A stretch of 25,228 bases of DNA from Coptodactyla brooksi (taxonomy: Eukaryota; Arthropoda; Insecta; Coleoptera; Scarabaeidae). The notes below the pieces were generated by a model. It saw only the letters and a program-made list of their open reading frames with translations, was not told the origin of the DNA and did no database searches. A program made the position numbers and the translations under genes. The stretch is taken from positions 1 through 25,228 of the forward strand of contig JAWQRM010000270.1 of the NCBI GenBank assembly GCA_033557675.1, given 5' to 3'. Every line of letters begins with the position of its first letter. Positions within the stretch are counted from its first letter, which is position 1. Below are positions 20,101 through 25,228 of the stretch, in pieces.

Positions 20101-23100
20101 CATTTCCGTTTGTAATTCGGCGAAAGCTTCTTTACATTCGGCCGCGACGCGTAATTCTAAAATGTCCATTTGTTCTTGCATGTTTTTAAGTACTCTGTTG
20201 CTTTCGGTCGATTTTCTTCGGTACGCTATCAGAAATCCGACGAACACAATAAATACGATTACAGTAACGATTATCACACTGAATATCGTCGATCTCGAGA
20301 TCGGAGCGTTCAACCCCTGGGGCGAAGAGTACGATAGGCTCCCGATGTTAAATTTCAACGTTTCTCCAACTATTACGACCACTTCCGGAAGTACCTCCGG
20401 ATTCGGTTCCCCGTTTTCTCCGATACCCATCGGCTGCGTTTCTGGCGGTCTACACGTCAACTGTTGCCTACTTAACGAGGTCACGTTACAGAAACTATTA
20501 CCGATTTTCACTATTACGTCTGATTCTTGGCACGCACGATCTATATTTTGACCCTACAAAGTAAAATTTAATATAAAATACAACTTTCATAAAGTACACT
20601 CTTACATTTATATTGAGGTAGTCCGATTTGTAATATTTGACACGTTCCTTATCAAACGGTTCGAAATGCGGGTTCGGGTAGAGCAAAAACGGCGCGAAAC
20701 CCGAATTGGTCGTCGTTAGGTTTTGCACGCTCAGCACGTTATCCATTCTGAAGCCGTATTCCAGCTGTAACGGGGAGTCGGCGACCAGCGTTTTACTATC
20801 CGCGTCGATGTCCGGGCTAAAGCACGTCATCGTCGTGTTGGTATGCGCCGTACAGGGCTGTAAACAAATTTTATTATATTTGTTATGTATGTTCTCAAAT
20901 TTTCAAAATTAATAATGGTCCCATTGCGCTACCACAAAGAATATACTAAAATATTATTACATACACAGAGTTTGAAAACTGATACTTAGTATATCGGAAA
21001 GAAATTACTTACGCTCACTGTCATCATTTGATTGTAGTAAACGTACATCTGCGGACGTTGAATGTAACCGAGATTTCTTCCCGTAACGGATATTCTGATT
21101 CCTCCAGCTGGGATACCTTTGGGTCCTTTCACTCTACTGCCGGAGTCCACAGAATCGATGACCGGATCCTCGACGTATTGGAATTTTATGTTCTCCAGGA
21201 CACGATCTCCTTTATCGAATTTCATTTTGACGATGCCTTCAAAGGGACGATCCGCGGCGCTCGTAACACACAGAGCTTGATTTTGTTCCTTAGACAGAAT
21301 TTTGCAGGGAAGGTTGTCGATAAACGCCAGAATATTGCTTCCGGCGTTCATGTACTCTCCGGTAATCCGTAAAGAGGTTCCACCGGATTTCGGTCCGTAC
21401 TGCGGACTGATTCCGGTTATTACGGGATTAACGAACTTATAATTGGTCCTAGATTCTCCCCTATAGTCTTCAACTCGTACTACGACTGGACCTTCACGGG
21501 GTTCTATCGTTCCCGGCCCGTCGACTTTACAAACAATACGTTTCGTTTTCACATATAGATGTTCGTAAGGTTGACAGTTGATTCCGGCTATATTGACACC
21601 GCTGTAAATGTCCTTAAAAACCTTTCCGAGGTTGATCCCTTCGATGGTGATATTCGTTCCGCCCTCCCACGGTCCTAACTCCGGACTAAACGAGGTCACT
21701 TCCGGATTGGGACACGTTTGACTTCTATTTAGCCATACGGAGAAGCCCTTTTCGCATTGGTCCTTTACTTCGCAGCTATCGGTACTTTGACACCAACCGC
21801 ATTCGTACTTTTCCGATAACGCCAGACACATTCCGCAATTATCCGCCATGTCGCGACATCGGTATATAACAACTAACAAACGAAAACAGTTTTAAGTAGA
21901 ATGACAAGAGGTGATTTGGGAAACGTACTGTGAATGTTATCCGGATTATCCAGCGGTTTCGATCCACCCCAGATAACCGCGAACGACGCGGTGATGTTCG
22001 GGGCGTGCGAGGAGTACGAAAATTCCATCGGATCGCAATAAATCGTATCGCCGAGTAGCTGAGCGTTGACGCTCGTGACCCTCCCTTCGATGTTGAACTG
22101 GCAGACGAAACGGGTCTGCACTATAAACTGCCCGATGATGTGCACCTTGACCTTGATCGATCGCTTTATCCCGGAAGCGACCAATATCTCAGGCGAATTC
22201 CCGATGGTCGCGTTGATCGTGGGACAAAAACCCGGCCCGGATCGGTAACTGGGCCCGACGCGCTGTGAAGAAATCGATGGATCAAAAAGTGCACGGTCCG
22301 GTTTACGTTAACTCACGTTTATTCCGGTAACTAAGATGTCGTTTCTACAGTTCTCCGCCGTGTCGTGCGTACACCTGTGGCCGTCGACGCACCAATCGCA
22401 CGGGAACGAAGAGGACACGCACTGTGTACACGAGCTGTACGTGTTGCAGTCGAAGAAAGTGAAGTTTGTCGCCACGAAGTCCGGCCCAGAGTCCATACGG
22501 ACTGACAATTTCGCCGTGAAGTGATCTGCGAACGTGTAAGATAGAGAAATTTTAGATTCGTAAAGAAAATAATGAGATAATTTTCTATATATCCTGAAAT
22601 ATTTTATATTTGACCGTACAATTCATATATTCCAACGTTCAATTAAAAAGAGACATGTCACCGCATTGTAGATTATGTAATAAACCTTACCATAATTGTA
22701 TCATAATAAAGTCATCGGAGAGGTCAGAACGTTGCCCCCGTATAACAATCTAGTTGAATACAATTTAAATTGCACGGATAAACAAAATGAAGCTAAACAA
22801 AATGAAATTAATCTTGTATAAGATAAAATAAAATTGTGTTATACAATTGTTTGTCCTTCGAATTTGCACGTTCGAAATAAAATGAATAAAAATTATTGTT
22901 AAAGGTTAAAAATAGGAGTTCGATAATAAAAGTGCATTAATTTAAATTTAATAAAACATACCGTCTGGTTATTTTGAAATGTATTTTATTAGCGTGATGA
23001 ATAAAGCCATCGCGAAGGTCAGAACACTACCTGTGGTATAACAACCCAGTTAAATGTAATTTTAAATTTTAAATGTAATTTAAATATTGTGTCGCAATTG

Positions 23101-23946
23101 TTGGTCCTTCGAATTTGCATGTAGGAAATAAAATGAATAAAAATTCTCGTTACAGGTTAAAAATAGGAATTATAATAAAACATGCTGTCTGGTTATTTTG
23201 AAATGTATTTTATTAGCGTGATGAATAAAGCCATCAAGGTGGTCAGAACAGTACCCCCCGTATAATAACCTAGTTAAATGTAATTTAAATTGTATGGATC
23301 AACAAAATGGACCGGTATGAAAAGGTATGCGGTGGCGAAACGTTGAACTGGGTCGGATGTAAACACATAATTAATTTTGTATACAAATGCTATTCAGGTC
23401 TGAAAGCAGTGTATAGATTATATTGTACACCGTTTGGTGGTAAATATTATAATTAATTGATATGTTATTCATAGTGGGGGATTTTCTATTAATCCGTTCT
23501 AATGAATTTCTATATTTCTATATTTGCGGTGGAAGAGAAAGTCGCGTTGGCGTTTGCACTAACGCGATTTTAGATTCTTTTACTTACGTTGTCCTGGTGG
23601 TATGTTCGGTAATAGGTCAGTCCTGGGTGTCGTACAATTAACCCCATAATTCTTTTTGGTAGCTTTTGTGATCAAAGTTTTGTCTAAAGCCGTGAAAGCG
23701 CAGAAGAAATTCCCAGACAGCGTAGGTAGATTCTCTATCATCAGATCCAACTGAAAGAAAATGAAGAAAAGGAGCATTTTTAAATTCTAACTACTTTTCG
23801 ATGGTGGGAACCTTACCGTTCTCGCCGTGGTCCTTTGCAGTTGATTTGGGGTGACGGTGGTGATGGTGGTGCACCTTCCACTCTTATAGCTGATCCAGTA
23901 AAGAGGATCTTGGGCGGCGTCGGAACAATCAGATCTCAGACTGCAC
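17188..23946 (-). CDS. PlexA: Plexin A, semaphorin receptor (C-terminal eleven exons, 5' partial)
   Basis: Exons (complement): 23817..23946, 23588..23750, 22317..22525, 21929..22262, 21013..21872, 20606..20857, 19510..20553, 19280..19451, 17630..18340, 17423..17568, 17188..17361. All introns are GT-AG with matching phases; about 1398 residues are present of the roughly 1950 usual. In order: end of the first PSI domain (CSLRSDCSDAAQDPLYW); the following extracellular segment; second PSI (CTQCVSSSFPCDWC); third PSI (CGMCLALSEKYECGWC); IPT repeats (e.g. PEVTSFSPELGPWEGGTNI); the transmembrane segment (20293-20220, IIVTVIVFIVFVGFLIAY); then the juxtamembrane helix and split RasGAP-like domain. 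Both arginine motifs are intact (FSMRDR, LLLRRTES). A Rho-binding insert (VKVLDCDTISQVKEK) and the GAP second half (LTRLLATKGTLQKYVDDL; AISDQDMNAMLAEESR) follow. PlexA binds class 1 semaphorins in axon guidance and acts as a Rap GAP. The SDQDMNA.LAE.SRLH ending favours type A over type B. The sema domain is outside the window. Confidence 0.94.
18409..19250. repeat. Degenerate repeats within the 939-base PlexA intron
   Basis: Block 18409-18578 recurs at 18927-19108. Shared landmarks are AAAAATATAATCA.TTATA, AAAGTAATCTTAAAG and TTCAAAGAGCACATGGCTCA. A second block (ATAATAATAATTGGGAA...TTATAG) occurs at about 18866 and 19116. GACAGACAGACAATCCGTCC is at 18806-18829 and a GACGGACAGAC-type microsatellite at 19210-19248. 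No coding exon lies inside the intron. Confidence 0.8.
22700..23320. repeat. Three-copy degenerate tandem repeat in a 1062-base PlexA intron
   Basis: The phrase AATAAAG(T/C)CATC...GGTCAGAAC recurs at about 22704, 23001 and 23224, followed by (G/C)TATAACAA..TAGTT.AAT. The segment CCTTCGAATTTGCA..(T/A)..GAAATAAAATGAATAAAAATT occurs twice (about 22855 and 23105). So does GTCTGGTTATTTTGAAATGT (about 22965 and 23188). Unit lengths are about 296 and 223 bases. It is non-coding. Confidence 0.85.
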
Positions 23947-24860
23947 CTATAGGATGAAAATTTGAACGAAAATGTAAGTTCTGCTTAACCTGGCGTTGTA
24001 TAAGTTATAAGGGTGGTTTTCGAACTTCCGTACACTGCAATTCACCCTCAAGAGCGGTAGGGACAGAGGGGGCGCGTAAGCCAAACCCTCGCGAGGGTTC
24101 TTTTAGCCTTAGGGGCAATTTAGGGGTAACGGCAGGCTAGATGGGGCAGATATTGTACGTTTCGGGAAAGGTGGAATGAAGGAATACGTATAATTAACAT
24201 TTCTTGCCCGATTTCGATTGATTTAAACGCATCTCGTAATGGCTTGTCGGTCAAGTTTCTTTCTAAGTCGGAAGCAATTTGGATTTTCGGAAATTACTAT
24301 GCTACACGGACCACGGCACGCAAATGAATGCTATTTATAACAGATAGAACAATAAATAAAGTTAACCGCCTCCCTTATCCCTTTCCCCCACCCCTCTCCC
24401 ACCCCCCTTCTCCTCCCGTTCCCGACCTAAATCCATTCAGAAATGTGGAAGCCCTCACTAATTAAAACGCATCCTATCTCCCTGCCAGCGCTTGCCTGCA
24501 CTTGATGCAACCGACTCTGGTACAGGTTACTACAATCTTATGAACAAAGCAACTACAATTTCGCTCTTCTTTTTCGCCGGCCCTTAAAACGCCATTAATT
24601 AACGCATCATTCTTTAAAGACTTTGTACTCCAACACTAATTACTCTAATTCAATATGAAATGAATTCACTTCAAGGCACCTAACAAGGTACCCTTACGAG
24701 GTTATTATACGGTACCTTTACGGCCTATATTCGCAAAAATTTACCTGCCGATATCGGCCGGACTATTTACGATGTTCCTTTATTGACGGAAATACCCAAT
24801 ATTCAATCAAAAATTATATTAGTCTTAATATGTATTCAATGGTTTTCAGGCTACTTCATT
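23947..24860 (-). other. PlexA intron (5' part continues beyond the window)
   Basis: No further PlexA exon was recognised here; the rest of the first PSI domain and the sema domain must lie to the right. The segment contains a strongly pyrimidine-biased tract at 24366-24424 (mostly C with T) and the second copy of the interspersed repeat (24717-24803). Confidence 0.6.
24717..24803 (-). repeat. Interspersed repeat, copy 2
   Basis: Reverse complement of the 8795-8880 repeat, with the palindromic centre CCGATATCGG. Both copies lie in introns and both run in the same sense as their host gene. Confidence 0.85.
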
Positions 24861-25228
24861 TTTTCAGCAAATATAACAAAAGAATTGATAAAACTTTCTA
24901 CCAAAAATTATTGAAATTCATTAAACGGTTTTTGAGAAATTCGTAATCAAAATTGATCACTAATTTTTACTAAAAATATGCTTTATATATCTTCCTATAT
25001 CTTTAAAATTAGTTACTGCAAATTCCCCAGATTTTCAGCAAATGTAACTAAAGAATTGATAAAGCTTTCCAGCAAAAATCACGATAATTCGTCAAACCGT
25101 TTTTGCGAAATTTGTAATCAAAATTGATTACAAACTTTTAATAAAAATATCCTTCATATTTCATCCTGTGTCCTTCAAACTAATTACTACAAATTCTACA
25201 GATTTTCAGCAAATGTAACTAAAGGATT
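24861..25228. repeat. Satellite-like tandem array, 171-base period, truncated by window end
   Basis: TTTTCAGCAAAT.TAAC.AAAG starts at 24861, 25032 and 25203, spaced exactly 171 bases. The first two units are complete and about 80-85% identical by eye; the third is cut at the window edge. The bases 171 upstream of 24861 do not match, so the array begins here. Confidence 0.9.

Noticed and set aside
24861..25228. CRISPR-like interpretation of the 171-base repeats
   Set aside because: The units are direct head-to-tail copies with no unique spacers, in a eukaryotic intron.

Overview
The window is eukaryotic and almost certainly from an insect. Genes are split by short GT-AG introns (many of 51-61 bases), spacers are AT-rich, and the encoded proteins match insect families: Ada3, an eIF4E, a contactin with an N-terminal C-type lectin domain (the arthropod arrangement) and a plexin A. 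A beetle is my guess, at low confidence. No bacterial-type features, tRNA, rRNA or CRISPR arrays were seen.

Layout. Positions 1-4496 (+) hold the last five exons of Ada3, the scaffold subunit of the SAGA/ATAC histone acetyltransferase modules. Its 3.5-kb second visible intron contains a complete gene on the opposite strand (3841-524, -): an eIF4E cap-binding domain at the end of a roughly 1086-residue protein whose first ~910 residues are Ser/Thr/Lys-rich and unrecognised. Positions 4497-7640 hold the Ada3 3' UTR, a CA/TA microsatellite, a possible orphan terminal exon on the minus strand, and a five-unit degenerate tandem array. Positions 7647-13516 (+) are a complete nine-exon Contactin gene (signal peptide, C-type lectin, six Ig, four FN3, GPI signal). 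Positions 13517-17187 hold the Contactin 3' UTR, a decayed Tc1/mariner-type transposase and the plexin 3' UTR. Positions 23946-17188 (-) are the last eleven exons of PlexA (end of the first PSI domain to the stop), convergent with Contactin. The sema domain lies beyond the right edge. The rightmost kilobase is PlexA intron, with an interspersed repeat and the start of a 171-base satellite array.

The genes do not form an operon or an obvious pathway. Contactin and PlexA are both neuronal/epithelial surface proteins, but their adjacency looks positional. The most unusual item is the giant eIF4E nested antisense in an Ada3 intron, with a 57-base, stop-free, in-frame intron inside its cap-binding domain. 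Exon borders were set by hand from splice consensus, phase matching and recalled family similarity; no alignment or search was run.
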